Positions 1 to 11,348 of a stretch of 36,311 bases of DNA are shown here, in pieces. The position numbers and the translations under genes are program-made. Position 1 is the first letter of the stretch. Each line of letters starts with the position of its first letter. This DNA is from Armatimonadota bacterium (lineage in GTDB: Bacteria; Armatimonadota; Armatimonadia; Armatimonadales; Capsulimonadaceae): assembly GCA_019239955.1 (NCBI GenBank), contig JAFAZD010000376.1, positions 1 to 36,311 on the forward strand, given 5' to 3'. The notes under the pieces were generated by a model. The model was not told the DNA's origin, searched no databases, and was given only the letters and a program-made list of their open reading frames with translations.

Positions 1-33
1 CGATGCCGACGGGCCGCTAAAGGAGTGAAATTG

Positions 34-750
34 ATGCAAAAGGGAATGATCCTCGCGCGCCGCCCCGTCGGCGCGACCGCCTGCGGGCTGCTGGCCGCGC
101 TCGCCCTGACCGGCTGCAACAACAACCCGCCGGAGACCCCGCCGACCAATACCGTCGTCACCACCAACCCGGCCCCGCCCGCCGGGACGACCACGACCGT
201 CACGCCCGGCGCGGCCACCACGACGACAAGCGCCGCCCCCACCGGCCCCGATACCAAGATCAACACCAATGCCGGCCCCGGCACCTCCAATGGCACGGAC
301 GCCGCCACCGCCGATGCTGTCAACGCGGCCATCGTGCATAACAAGCAGATGACCGGCTCGCGCGTGGAGGCCGTCGTCACCAACGGCGTCGCCCGCCTGA
401 ACGGCACCGTGCAGAACCAGCAGCAGAAGGCGCTCGCCGCCACCACCGCCAGCAAGACGCCCGGCGTCAGCAGCGTCATCAACAAGCTGACCATCATTGC
501 GACCGGCGGGGCGCACGCCAAGCCCAAAACCATCGTCAAGGTGTTCAATCACACCACCGTCGTCCACGACAAGCAGTACGTGCCCGTCCCCGTGCCCTCC
601 GACAAAGGCAATGACAACGCCAATGGGAACGGCGGCAATTCGGATAACGGCGCGGGAAACGACAACGGTACGAGCGACAACAGCGGCAAGGGCAGCAACG
701 ATAAGGGCGGCAACGGCGACAATACGCAGTCGTCCGGCAGCAACCCCTGA
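34..750 (+). CDS. BON-domain lipoprotein-like secreted protein with Asn/Gly/Asp-rich low-complexity C-terminus
   Basis: ORF 25..750; ATG at 34 preceded by AAGGAG; lipobox-like LALTGC; BON-like segment DAVNAAIVHNKQMTGSRVEAVVTNGVARLNGTVQNQQQKALA; C-terminal NGNGGNSDNG repeats. Confidence 0.75.
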   Translation: MQKGMILARRPVGATACGLLAALALTGCNNNPPETPPTNTVVTTNPAPPAGTTTTVTPGAATTTTSAAPTGPDTKINTNAGPGTSNGTDAATADAVNAAIVHNKQMTGSRVEAVVTNGVARLNGTVQNQQQKALAATTASKTPGVSSVINKLTIIATGGAHAKPKTIVKVFNHTTVVHDKQYVPVPVPSDKGNDNANGNGGNSDNGAGNDNGTSDNSGKGSNDKGGNGDNTQSSGSNP

Positions 751-776
751 GTTCTCGCCTCTCCTTCCGTCACCGG

Positions 777-804
777 CCCCTCTCCCGTTCCTACGGGGGA
801 GGGG
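777..804. repeat. Palindromic CCCCTCTCCC...GGGGGAGGGG element, possible terminator or dispersed repeat
   Basis: Imperfect inverted repeat cccctctcccgttcctacgggggagggg just after the BON gene; resembles the repeat at 23935-24070. Confidence 0.5.
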
Positions 805-860
805 TACGCGAAGCGGGGGGTGGGGGTCTCCGGTGGCGAGGAACGAGCCGGGGTGGGGGC

Positions 861-890
861 TTGTCCTGGCCCCGCCCCCCGTGCTACAAT
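861..890 (+). promoter_or_regulatory. Sigma70-like promoter of the adenylate kinase-like gene (TTGTCC-N18-TACAAT)
   Basis: -35 TTGTCC at 861-866 and -10 TACAAT at 885-890; the ATG at 897 coincides with the expected +1. Confidence 0.6.
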
Positions 891-896
891 AGCCTC

Positions 897-1526
897 ATGC
901 CAGCCACCACGCGATACAAGACCTTTCTTCTCTTCGGCGCACCCGGCAGCGGCAAGGGCACCCAGGGCAAAATCCTCGGCAGCATCCCCGGCCTAGTACA
1001 TGTCGCCTGCGGCGAGATCTTTCGGGATTTGCGCGTCGGCTCGCCCCTCGGCAAAGTCTTCCTGGACTACAGCAGCCGGGGCGCACTCGTGCCCGACGAC
1101 TTTACCATCCAGCTCTGGAAGGAGCATACCGAGGGCCTGGAGCAACTGGGCCGCTTTGACCCCGCGACCGACGCCCTGATCCTCGACGGCATCCCTCGCA
1201 ACGTCGCCCAGGCGCGGCTGATGGACGAGTATGTGGATGTCAAGCGCGTCTACTACCTGGACTGCGAGGACAAGGAGAAGATGTTCCTGCGCCTCAAGCG
1301 CCGCGCCCTGCACGAGAACCGCCTGGACGACGCCTCCGACGCCGTGATCCAGCACCGCCTTTACGTCTACGAGGCCGAGACCGCCCAGGTGCTGAGTTAC
1401 TACCCCGTCGACATCATCCGCCGCATCAACACCGACCGCACCCCCGTGGAAGTCCTGGCCGACATCCTGGCCGACATCCGCGACCTCGCCATTGACGTGG
1501 AGAAGGAGACGACCGATGAAGCGTAG
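897..1526 (+). CDS. adk: Adenylate kinase family nucleoside monophosphate kinase
   Basis: P-loop LLFGAPGSGKGTQG, LILDGIPRN, RRALHENRLDDASDAVIQHRLYVYEAET; true start is probably 897 rather than 861. Confidence 0.85.
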   Translation: MPATTRYKTFLLFGAPGSGKGTQGKILGSIPGLVHVACGEIFRDLRVGSPLGKVFLDYSSRGALVPDDFTIQLWKEHTEGLEQLGRFDPATDALILDGIPRNVAQARLMDEYVDVKRVYYLDCEDKEKMFLRLKRRALHENRLDDASDAVIQHRLYVYEAETAQVLSYYPVDIIRRINTDRTPVEVLADILADIRDLAIDVEKETTDEA

Positions 1527-1971
1527 CCAGGTTGAGGCGGCCCGGCGGGAAATCCGGGCGCAACTGGAACAGGCGGGCCTGACCGTCGCCCCGGAACTCT
1601 CCATCGAGGCCGCCGACTTCGGCCTGGGGCGTTACGCGCAGGAGGGCCTGGGCCTCGTCGTCCGCGTCAACGAGCCGGAGTATTGCTCCAAGTGGCTCAC
1701 CCTGCGCCCCGGCCAGCAGTGCCCGCGCCACTACCACAAGCTCAAGAAGGAGACCTTCTTCGTTCTGCAGGGCGAGGTCGAGTTGGAGGCGGACGGCCAA
1801 AAGATCACGCTGCGCCCCGGCGAAATTTTCACCCTCCGCCCCGGCGTCCGGCACGCCTTCTCTTCCCGCGAGGGGGCCGTCATTGAAGAGGTCTCCACCC
1901 ACGACGAGAACAGCGACTCCTACTTCGACAACCCCGCCATCGTCCGTGATCCCATCATCGAGGAAGATTGA
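1516..1971 (+). CDS. Cupin-fold protein, D-lyxose ketol-isomerase-like
   Basis: ATG 1516 overlaps the end of the upstream gene; CPRHYHKLKKETFFVLQGEVELEADG, LRPGEIFTLRPGVRHAF, EEVSTHDENSDSYF. Confidence 0.75.
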   Translation: MKRSQVEAARREIRAQLEQAGLTVAPELSIEAADFGLGRYAQEGLGLVVRVNEPEYCSKWLTLRPGQQCPRHYHKLKKETFFVLQGEVELEADGQKITLRPGEIFTLRPGVRHAFSSREGAVIEEVSTHDENSDSYFDNPAIVRDPIIEED

Positions 1972-1976
1972 TCCCC

Positions 1977-2729
1977 ATGTTCAGCCTTGCCGATAAAGTC
2001 GCCCTCGTCACCGGAGCCGCGTCCGGCATCGGCGAGGCCATCGTCCGCGCCTACGCCGAGGCCGGGGCCTTCGTCTATGTCGCCGACCGGGACGAGGCGG
2101 GCGGGCGGCGCGTCGCCGAGACCATTCACGGCGCGTTCCTCCCCTGCGACGTGTCCCGCGAGGACGCCTGCCGCCAGGCCATCCAGACAGTTCTGGACAC
2201 GCACGGTCGCTGCGATATTTTGGTCAACAACGCCGGCATCGGCCACGTCGGCACCGCCCTGACCACCACCGGTGACGATCTGGACCGCCTCTATGCCGTC
2301 AACGTCAAGGGCGTGCTGTTCTGCTCCCAGGCCGTCCTGCCGGGCATGATCGAGCGGCGGTCCGGGAGCATCGTCAACCTGGCCTCCATCGGCGGCGTCA
2401 TCGCCGTCCGCGACCGTCTGGCCTACTGCGCCACCAAGTTCGCCGTCGTCGGCCTGACCAAGAGCATGGCATTGGATCATGCCGACTCGCAGGTGCGCGT
2501 CAACTGCCTCTGTCCGGGCCGCGTCGAGACCCCCTTCGTCCAGGCCCGCATCGCCGAATATCCCGACCCGCAGAAGGCCTACGCCGAGATGGCCGCCACC
2601 CAGGCCCTGGGCCGCATGGCTCGCCCGGAGGAGATCGCCGCCGCCGCCCTCTACCTCGCCTCCGATGAGTCCGCCTTCGTCACCGGCAGCGCCCTCATCA
2701 TTGACGGCGGCTGGAGCGCCGGGAAATAG
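1977..2729 (+). CDS. SDR family NAD(P)-dependent oxidoreductase
   Basis: TGAASGIGEA, NNAG, YCATKFAVVGLTKSMA (YxxxK), C-terminal TGSALIIDGGWSA. Confidence 0.9.
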   Translation: MFSLADKVALVTGAASGIGEAIVRAYAEAGAFVYVADRDEAGGRRVAETIHGAFLPCDVSREDACRQAIQTVLDTHGRCDILVNNAGIGHVGTALTTTGDDLDRLYAVNVKGVLFCSQAVLPGMIERRSGSIVNLASIGGVIAVRDRLAYCATKFAVVGLTKSMALDHADSQVRVNCLCPGRVETPFVQARIAEYPDPQKAYAEMAATQALGRMARPEEIAAAALYLASDESAFVTGSALIIDGGWSAGK

Positions 2730-2801
2730 GGCGCGGTGATGCCCGCTTCTGCGGCATATCCCATTGCTGGGTGGCAGAGCAATACACGTTCAGGAGAGAC
2801 T

Positions 2802-3332
2802 ATGTCAGCGGAACATCTCAGCCCGTCGGCACAGGAGGCCGGCGAGGAACTGGCGGGACTGTTCTCTGAGGATCAGTCCGACCGCACCTCCCGGCCGATG
2901 GATCAGATCGACATCGAGGCGGTCATGGCCCGCGACGCGGCGCGTCTGGGGCGGGTCAAGGAGATGTGCCGAGGCCAGGCCCTGCGGACGGGGGCCGACT
3001 ACTACCATGCGGCGATGATCCTTCAACACGCCCACGAGCCGGAGGATTATCTTCTGGCTCACGAGCTCTGCGTCGTCGCCATCGGCAAAGGCGAGGAGCG
3101 GGCCAAGTGGCTGGCGGCGGCCAGCGAGGACCGCTACCTGATGAGCATCGGGCGGCCCCAGCGTTTCGGCACCCAATACCGTACCGACGACGGGGGCAAA
3201 AGTTGGTATCTCCACCAGGTTGATCCCGATTTCAGCGATGACCTGCGCCGCGCCTTCAACGTGCCTCCGTTGTCTGAGGCAAAGGCGCACCTGGAAAGGA
3301 TGAACACAAAGCCCGCAGCGTCTGCGGCCTGA
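2802..3332 (+). CDS. DUF6624-like hypothetical protein
   Basis: ATG 2802 with AGGAGAG upstream; DYYHAAMILQHAHEPEDYLLAHELCVVAIGKGEERAKWLAAASEDRYLMSIGRPQRFGTQY pattern. Confidence 0.65.
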   Translation: MSAEHLSPSAQEAGEELAGLFSEDQSDRTSRPMDQIDIEAVMARDAARLGRVKEMCRGQALRTGADYYHAAMILQHAHEPEDYLLAHELCVVAIGKGEERAKWLAAASEDRYLMSIGRPQRFGTQYRTDDGGKSWYLHQVDPDFSDDLRRAFNVPPLSEAKAHLERMNTKPAASAA

Positions 3333-3428
3333 TGCCACGAGGGCGGCCCGGCAGGAACGCGGCTGTCCGGCGGCGAATAGCACCATCAGACGACACCGAT
3401 TTTCAATCCCTTTGAGGAGGCCGGCAAC

Positions 3429-5390
<1,962 letters not shown>

Positions 5391-5396
5391 CCTGCT

Positions 5397-5795
5397 ATGA
5401 CACTCGTTGTTGACCTGCCGCCGGAGACCGAAGCGCAGACGCGCAAAGTCGCCGAGGCGGAAGGAGTGGACGTGTCCACGGTCTTGGAAGAAGCCTTGCG
5501 GGCCTACTTACCCACTGCCGGTTCGCCACAGCGAATGACGGAGGCGGATCTGCTCCGAAACATCAACCTGGGGTTCCCCGAACAGTTCTGGCGGCGCTAC
5601 CGTGAGCTGGTCGCCGAGCGCCGCGCCGGGACGCTCACTCCCGAACAGCAGGCGGAGCTAATCACTTTCTCCGACCGCGCCGAGCAACGGGCCGCCGAGC
5701 GCCTTGTCTATTTGACGGAACTCGCCGCGCGTCGCGGCACATCAGTCCGATCCTTAATGAATGAGCTAGGCATCCGGCCGGTGCGGGTTGAGTGA
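5397..5795 (+). CDS. Ribbon-helix-helix/CopG-like N-terminus hypothetical protein, partner of the HNH endonuclease
   Basis: MTLVVDLPPETEAQTRKVAEAEGVDVSTVLEEALRAYL RHH-like; SD provided by the last acsA codons (GGAGGGA). Confidence 0.7.
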   Translation: MTLVVDLPPETEAQTRKVAEAEGVDVSTVLEEALRAYLPTAGSPQRMTEADLLRNINLGFPEQFWRRYRELVAERRAGTLTPEQQAELITFSDRAEQRAAERLVYLTELAARRGTSVRSLMNELGIRPVRVE

Positions 5796-5798
5796 CCT

Positions 5799-6218
5799 GT
5801 GATTTCGGAGGAGACTCGGCGTAAGGTTGCGGAACGGGCGGCGGGGCGATGTGAATACTGTCGTTGCCCCGCCTCACACGCCTCCGATGACTTTGCGGTG
5901 GAGCACATCTTGCCCCGCGCGCTGGGTGGTTCAGATGATTTCGCCAATCTCGCTTGGTCCTGTCAAGGCTGTAACAACCGGAAATTTACTGCCGTCAGTG
6001 CTCCAGATCCGCTGACGCTGAGAAGAATTCGGTTGTATCATCCGCGCAACTCTGTCTGGGGCCATCACTTCGGATGGAGCGCGGACGGCCTTCATGTCAT
6101 TGGCAGAACGCCCACGGGTCGGGCCACAGTGGAAAGACTTAAACTTAACCGTGCTGGCGTCCTCAATCTGCGTCGCGCACTCATGGCCGTCGGCGAACAT
6201 CCGCCAGCCGATGAATGA
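5799..6218 (+). CDS. HNH endonuclease
   Basis: GTG start 3 nt after the previous stop; CEYCRCPASHASDDFAVEHILPRALGGSDDFANLAWSCQGCNNRK. Confidence 0.85.
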   Translation: MISEETRRKVAERAAGRCEYCRCPASHASDDFAVEHILPRALGGSDDFANLAWSCQGCNNRKFTAVSAPDPLTLRRIRLYHPRNSVWGHHFGWSADGLHVIGRTPTGRATVERLKLNRAGVLNLRRALMAVGEHPPADE

Positions 6219-6220
6219 GG

Positions 6221-6330
6221 GCCGCCTGCTGCGCGACATCGCGGAGGGCCGCGCCCTGGGCGACACGACCACCCTGGCCGATCCCGCCGTGGCGGCGAGT
6301 CTCAAGGAGAGGTATTCGGAGGAGGGGTAG
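6221..6330 (+). pseudogene. Displaced acsA 3'-terminal fragment (copy 2)
   Basis: Encodes [35 protein letters not shown] followed by a stop; the intact gene has [35 protein letters not shown]. Confidence 0.9.
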
Positions 6331-6363
6331 CCCGCCACGGCCCTATTTCGCTGAGATGGTTTC

Positions 6364-7551
6364 ATGACCTTAACACAACTCATTGAGCGTGAGATGGTGC
6401 GGACGGATGAGGGGCTGGCGGCGCTGTGCGCGGAGCTGCGCGCCGCCGGTCGGTTCGCGCTGGACACGGAGTTTCTGGGGGAGCGCAGCTACGTCCCCAA
6501 ACTCTGCCTGGTGCAGGTCGCCACGCGGGAGTTTATCGCGCTGGTGGACACGCTGGCGGTCAAGAACCTCGCCCCGCTGTGGGCGCTGGTGGGTGACCCG
6601 GGGGTGGAGAAGGTGCTCCACGCGGCGCGGGAGGACCTGCGGCTGGCCTTCTATGGCGGCGGGCGGCTGACCCCGCGCGGCATTTTTGACACTCAGATCG
6701 CCGCCGGCTTCGTCGGCCTGCCGATGTACCCGCTGAGTTATGCCCGTTTGGTAGAGGCGCTGGCCGGTGTCAAGCTCGGCAAGGGCGAGACGCGCTCCGA
6801 GTGGGACCGGCGGCCCCTGACGCCTGAGCAAATTCGCTACGCCCGCGACGACGTGCGCTACCTATTGCCCGTCGCGGACAAGCTGCAAGGAGTCCTCAAG
6901 CGCCTGGGCCGCGACGGGTGGATGGGCGAGGAGATGGGGCGCTTCTCCGAGTCGCGCGTCTACGAGCTGGATCCCGACCAGGCCTACCTGCGCCTGCGGG
7001 GGCCGCGCGCCGGCTTTACCACCCGCCCGACCGCCCTGCTGCGCGCCGTCGCCGCCTGGCGCGAGCGCCGCGCCGCCGATCTGGATGTCCCCACGCGCTC
7101 CGTGCTGCGCGACGAGGTCTTGACCGAGATCGCCCTGCGCCCCCCGCGCCGCCTGACCGACTTCACCCGCCTGCGCAGCTTCCCCGAGGGCGAGGAGGCC
7201 GATCTCGGCCCCGGCATCCTGGCCGCCCTGGACGCCGCCCGCGCCCTGCCCGAAGACCAATGGCCGCCCGCGCTGGCCGGGGCCTTCGATGAGGGCACGC
7301 CCGCCGAGCGCGCCGCCGCCGACCTGCTCCACGCCCTGGGGGAGTCGCTGTGCCTTGCCCGCAACCTCGCCCCGGAACTGGTCCTGGGCCGTGCCGACGC
7401 CCTCGCCCTGGCCCGCCGGCAGCCGGACCCGCCGCTGCTGACCGGCTGGCGGCGGCAGGCACTGGGCGAGGAGCTATCACGTCTCGCCGCCGGGAATGCA
7501 ACCGCCCGGGTGCAGTTCGCGGCGGAGGGGCCGCAGGTGTCTCTGTCTTGA
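6364..7551 (+). CDS. rnd: Ribonuclease D family 3'-5' exonuclease with HRDC-like C-terminus
   Basis: FALDTEFLGERSYVPKLCLVQVA, HAAREDLRLAF, FDTQIAAGFVG, YARDDVRYLLPVADKL. Confidence 0.9.
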   Translation: MTLTQLIEREMVRTDEGLAALCAELRAAGRFALDTEFLGERSYVPKLCLVQVATREFIALVDTLAVKNLAPLWALVGDPGVEKVLHAAREDLRLAFYGGGRLTPRGIFDTQIAAGFVGLPMYPLSYARLVEALAGVKLGKGETRSEWDRRPLTPEQIRYARDDVRYLLPVADKLQGVLKRLGRDGWMGEEMGRFSESRVYELDPDQAYLRLRGPRAGFTTRPTALLRAVAAWRERRAADLDVPTRSVLRDEVLTEIALRPPRRLTDFTRLRSFPEGEEADLGPGILAALDAARALPEDQWPPALAGAFDEGTPAERAAADLLHALGESLCLARNLAPELVLGRADALALARRQPDPPLLTGWRRQALGEELSRLAAGNATARVQFAAEGPQVSLS

Positions 7552-7635
7552 CGCCCTCCATCATGGGGGGTAAAATGTGGTACAATACTTCGTGAAGAAT
7601 GGCACAATGTCGCGCATGAGAACGGAGCAGGAGTT

Positions 7636-8808
7636 ATGAGCAGGCGATTGATCGAGTCGGCGGGGCTGATGCCGATCCATGACAAGGTGATGGCGGGAGA
7701 GCGGCTGACGTATGACGATGGGCTGGCGCTCTACACCCACCCGAACCTGAACGCGCTGGGCGCGCTCGCCAACCTGGTGCGCGAGCGGATGAACGGCAAC
7801 GTTACCTACTACGTCCGCAACCAGCACATCAACTACACCAACGTCTGCAACAAGGGCTGCAAGTTCTGCGCCTTCTACGCCCAGAAGGGCGGCCCGGACC
7901 CCTACACGATGAGCATCGAGGAGGTGCAGAACCGCCTGCGGATGCACCTGGACGTGCCCATCAAAGAAGTGCATATGGTGGCGGGCATCAACCCCAAGCT
8001 GCCGTACTCTTATTATTTAGACTTGCTGCGCGCGGTCAAGGCTATTCGGCCCGGCGTCCACATCAAGGCGTTCACGTGCGTGGAGATCGCCGAGATCTGG
8101 CGTCAAGCGAATAAGCCGCTGGATGAGGTGTTCGCTGATTTGAGGGAAGCGGGCCTGGACAGCCTGCCCGGTGGCGGCATTGAAATTCTGTCCGACCGCG
8201 TCCACATGGAGCTATTTGGGCGGAAACTCAGCGGCGACCAGTGGATGGAAATCTCCAAGGCGGCGGCGAAGGCGGGGCTGACCCAATACGCGACCATGCT
8301 CTACGGTCACATCGAGACCGTGCCGGAGCGCGTCGAGCACCTGGTCAAGATGCGCGCCTTGCAGGACGAGACCGGTCACTTCGTCACGTTCACGCCCCTG
8401 TCATTCCACCCGGAGGGGACGCAATTGGCCGACCTGCCGCACCCGACCGGCGACGGCGACCTGCGCGCCCTGGCCGTCTCCCGCCTGATGCTGGACAACT
8501 TCCAGCACATCAAGACGTTCTGGATCATGAACACACCGCAGGTCTCGCAGCTCGCCCAGTGGTACGGCGCGGACGATCTGGACGGCACCATCCACGAGTA
8601 CGAGATCACCTATCAGGACGGCGACCAGGGCAACAAGAAGCAGGTCCTCACCCGCCGCCAACTCATCGGGCTGATCGAGGAGGCGGGCCGCACTCCTATC
8701 GAGCGCGACAGCTTCTACAACCAAGTTCACGCCGACGACGAGCTGGACGACCCTGTCCGTCGTTCCAATCCTCAATCTGCGGCCATTCCCCTGGCTATGG
8801 CAAGATGA
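7636..8808 (+). CDS. mqnE: Aminofutalosine synthase MqnE (radical SAM, menaquinone futalosine pathway)
   Basis: CNKGCKFCAF cluster motif; VHMVAGINPKLPYSYYLDLLRAVKAIRPGVHIKAFT; LPGGGIEILSDRV; SD aggag. Confidence 0.88.
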   Translation: MSRRLIESAGLMPIHDKVMAGERLTYDDGLALYTHPNLNALGALANLVRERMNGNVTYYVRNQHINYTNVCNKGCKFCAFYAQKGGPDPYTMSIEEVQNRLRMHLDVPIKEVHMVAGINPKLPYSYYLDLLRAVKAIRPGVHIKAFTCVEIAEIWRQANKPLDEVFADLREAGLDSLPGGGIEILSDRVHMELFGRKLSGDQWMEISKAAAKAGLTQYATMLYGHIETVPERVEHLVKMRALQDETGHFVTFTPLSFHPEGTQLADLPHPTGDGDLRALAVSRLMLDNFQHIKTFWIMNTPQVSQLAQWYGADDLDGTIHEYEITYQDGDQGNKKQVLTRRQLIGLIEEAGRTPIERDSFYNQVHADDELDDPVRRSNPQSAAIPLAMAR

Positions 8809-8810
8809 CA

Positions 8811-8845
8811 AAGGGGGCGCGGCATTCGCCACGCCCCTCTTTTTG
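8811..8845 (+). terminator. Rho-independent terminator after mqnE
   Basis: aagggggcgcggcattcgccacgcccctcttttt: GC-rich stem plus T-tract. Confidence 0.8.
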
Positions 8846-8853
8846 TGGCGTCT

Positions 8854-9315
8854 TCATAGGCCGATGCCAGTCGGCGCGTTTTCCTCGCCCCGCATCTGCC
8901 GCAGAAGTGTCTCGTTATCAAAGTAGACGCGCTCCGCGATGAGTTGACCCTCATCTTCTCCCATGCCAAACAGGAAGAAGCAGGCCATTTCAATGGAAAC
9001 ACGCTTCCCCAGCGGCAGTGCGCCGGAATAGTCGCCTTGATGCGTACCTGATACAGTCAACTCGCGGATGGAACAGCCGGGGACATCGTAGGCGCTGTTG
9101 ACCCGGATTGTGACATCCGGCAGGGCGGTTGAAAGAATCTCGTAAGCCTGGGTAACGCCAGCCAGTCCCGGCAGCCGCGCGCTGAACGGCACGAGGTCGA
9201 AGAAGGCGTTGCCTGTCGCCGTGAACGTTTCCTGGACGGCCTGCCATTGGTGGGCATTCTCTAACCGGATATGCTGGTCCACCTTTTCACGCTGAAGTTG
9301 CAGAGGGTCTTTCAT
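8854..9315 (-). CDS. SnoaL-like/ester cyclase family protein
   Basis: HQWQAVQETFT...FDLVPFSARLPGLAGVTQAYEILSTALPDVTIRV, TVSGTHQGDYSG pattern. Confidence 0.7.
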   Translation of the reverse strand: MKDPLQLQREKVDQHIRLENAHQWQAVQETFTATGNAFFDLVPFSARLPGLAGVTQAYEILSTALPDVTIRVNSAYDVPGCSIRELTVSGTHQGDYSGALPLGKRVSIEMACFFLFGMGEDEGQLIAERVYFDNETLLRQMRGEENAPTGIGL

Positions 9316-9338
9316 TAGGAGCCTCCTGAAAATGAGAT

Positions 9339-10418
9339 TTAGGCGCGTGCCTCGAAGACCCGGTTGAAGGGCGTCTGTGTGGCGCGGCGGAAGCGGGTGA
9401 ACCCGCCTGCCAGAACGACATCGCGCAGCGCCTGATCCGAAGCCACCGTGCCGAGGGCAGGGCCTCCGGCGCAGATCGCGTTCGGCGTGCAGCAGAGTAC
9501 GGAGGCGGCGGAATAGACGCGGCCCACCGGATTGAAATTTTCCTCCGTGCGTTCGCCGGCCATCGGCTCCACGATCATCGCGGTCCCGCCGGGCGCGAGC
9601 GCGCCGCAGGCGCGCCGGGCCGCGCCAGTCGGGTCACCCATGTCATGGAGACAGTCGAAGAACGCGATCAGATCATAATCCGAGCCGGGAAACTCGGTCG
9701 CCTGGGCGACCTCGAAAGTCACCCGGTCGGCTACCCCCGCCTCCGCCGCCGCGCGGCGCGCCCGCTCAATGGAGGGCGCATGGTTGTCAAAGCCGAAGAA
9801 GCGGGAGTGTGGGTAGGCCCTTGCCATGATGATGGTGGAGGCACCGTGCCCGCAGCCCACGTCCGCCACTTTCGCCCCGGCGGTCAACTTTGTCTCCACG
9901 CCATCCAGGGCCGGAATCCAGTCGGAGACCAGGTGGGCCAGGTAGCTGGAGCGGAAGAATCGCTCGGTGCCTTCAAACAGTTCCGGGTCATGCTCGCCCC
10001 AGCACATTCCCTCACCGGTGCGAAACGCCTCGGTGATGCGTGGTTCGGCTTTCGCCAATGCCGTCACCAATTGGAACCCACCTCCGACGAAGAAGGGGCT
10101 GGCCTCGTCGGCCAGGGCGACCGCCTGCTCCGGCGGCAGATGATAGCGGCCCGCCGCCGGGTCGTACTCGATGTAGCCGCCGGCGGCCTGGTTGATAAGC
10201 CATTCGCGGACATAACGCTCTGCCGTGCCGGTGCGCTGCGCCAGTTCCGCCGACGTGAGCGGGCCGGCCTGCGCCATCGCCCGGTACAGTCCGAGTTTGT
10301 CGCCGATGTGTGCCAGGGCGGCGCTCATGGCGGCCCCGAAGTCACCGACCACCCTGCCCAGGAACGCCATCAATTTGGCCTCATCAGGGGGCGGCTGAGT
10401 TGTCTGCAGTGTGTCCAT
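9339..10418 (-). CDS. Class I SAM-dependent methyltransferase with N-terminal winged-helix dimerisation region
   Basis: GAKVADVGCGHGASTIIMARAYPHSRFFGFDNHAPSIERAR; winged-helix-like LTSAELAQRTGTAERYVREWL. Confidence 0.85.
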   Translation of the reverse strand: MDTLQTTQPPPDEAKLMAFLGRVVGDFGAAMSAALAHIGDKLGLYRAMAQAGPLTSAELAQRTGTAERYVREWLINQAAGGYIEYDPAAGRYHLPPEQAVALADEASPFFVGGGFQLVTALAKAEPRITEAFRTGEGMCWGEHDPELFEGTERFFRSSYLAHLVSDWIPALDGVETKLTAGAKVADVGCGHGASTIIMARAYPHSRFFGFDNHAPSIERARRAAAEAGVADRVTFEVAQATEFPGSDYDLIAFFDCLHDMGDPTGAARRACGALAPGGTAMIVEPMAGERTEENFNPVGRVYSAASVLCCTPNAICAGGPALGTVASDQALRDVVLAGGFTRFRRATQTPFNRVFEARA

Positions 10419-10454
10419 CTGACACCTCCTTCTCCCAAGCCTTGCGCTTCTCCG

Positions 10455-10817
10455 TCATTCATCCCAGGCCTGCACGTTCACCTGATGGATGATCTTTCCG
10501 TCTTGCAATTGCAGCATCGCCGCGCAGTAGACATGCGAGCCGCTCGGATATTCACAAACTTCAGTGAACGCCAGGCTGTCCGTTCCCACGACCGCCTGCT
10601 CAATCCGATGGGTCATGGCGCGGCCACAGATGTCATCGTAAAAGCGCCGGATCGCGGCTTGTCCCTGGATCTCCAGCGGCGCACTGGGCGTGTGGCTGCG
10701 ATCAATGACGCGCAGGTCCGCGTGTGGGGCGTAGAGGCTGGCGAGCAATGGGGCGTCGTTCTGCTCAATAGCGCGGCGCAAGGTCTCCGCGGCCTCCGCC
10801 GTCGTGGAACCATTCAT
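10455..10817 (-). CDS. SnoaL-like/NTF2-fold protein
   Basis: LRRAIEQNDAPLLASLYAPHADLRVIDRSHTP...GQAAIRRFYDDICG. Confidence 0.7.
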   Translation of the reverse strand: MNGSTTAEAAETLRRAIEQNDAPLLASLYAPHADLRVIDRSHTPSAPLEIQGQAAIRRFYDDICGRAMTHRIEQAVVGTDSLAFTEVCEYPSGSHVYCAAMLQLQDGKIIHQVNVQAWDE

Positions 10818-10832
10818 GGCGATCTCCTTTGT

Positions 10833-11129
10833 TCAGTCGTGCGGGAAGGTCTCGCCGCGTTCCGAACTGATCCAATGGCCCATTTCCTCCAATTTGTGCT
10901 TGGCGAGCGCCTGGCGGAACGGGCCGTTGGCATCGTCAACGACGGCATGATAGGCGGCTTCATCCTGATAGCCATGCACCACGACATAGTGGCCCTCGCT
11001 GCGGAAGGATTCGACCAGGACCACGCCCGGCTGCTGGCGCAGGACGGCGCGAACGTCGGGGCTGACTCGCTCAAATTCCTCCGCGCGGCCGGGGAGGGCT
11101 TCCCAGCGGGAAACAACAAGAAACATCAC
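10833..11129 (-). CDS. Antibiotic biosynthesis monooxygenase (ABM)-like protein
   Basis: MMFLVVSRWEALPGRAEEFERVSPDVRAVLRQQPGVVLVESFRSEGHYVVVHGYQDEAAYHA. Confidence 0.65.
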   Translation of the reverse strand: MMFLVVSRWEALPGRAEEFERVSPDVRAVLRQQPGVVLVESFRSEGHYVVVHGYQDEAAYHAVVDDANGPFRQALAKHKLEEMGHWISSERGETFPHD

Positions 11130-11319
11130 GTCACCTCCTGGATGACAAAGATTGGGTGAAGTGCGCTTTCCGAACCAAAGATGGAGTCACAGTGAGAGAG
11201 GGGGCGATCTTCGTCTGCTCATCGGGCAATGTCTCCATTTCTGTCGCCGAAAGGGCGGCGACGCCGCAGCAGGACTGGAGCAACGTATCGGGAACTACAA
11301 ACAGACTTGCAACAATGGC

Positions 11320-11348
11320 ATTATGGCACTATCATGTGAAGTTGTCAA
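11320..11348 (-). promoter_or_regulatory. Sigma70-like promoter for the 11129-8854 operon (TTGACA-N17-CATAAT)
   Basis: Reverse strand TTGACA (11348-11343), 17 nt, CATAAT (11325-11320). Confidence 0.7.

Noticed and set aside
5397-6218. RHH/HNH pair considered as a conventional toxin-antitoxin system
   Set aside because: The HNH protein lacks a recognisable toxin family signature, and the duplicated acsA tails favour a mobile cassette; TA function cannot be excluded
6094-6330. 78-aa ORF ending in the acsA-like tail, considered as a real gene
   Set aside because: Its first part overlaps the HNH gene in another frame; only the last ~36 codons are acsA-like, so it is a remnant
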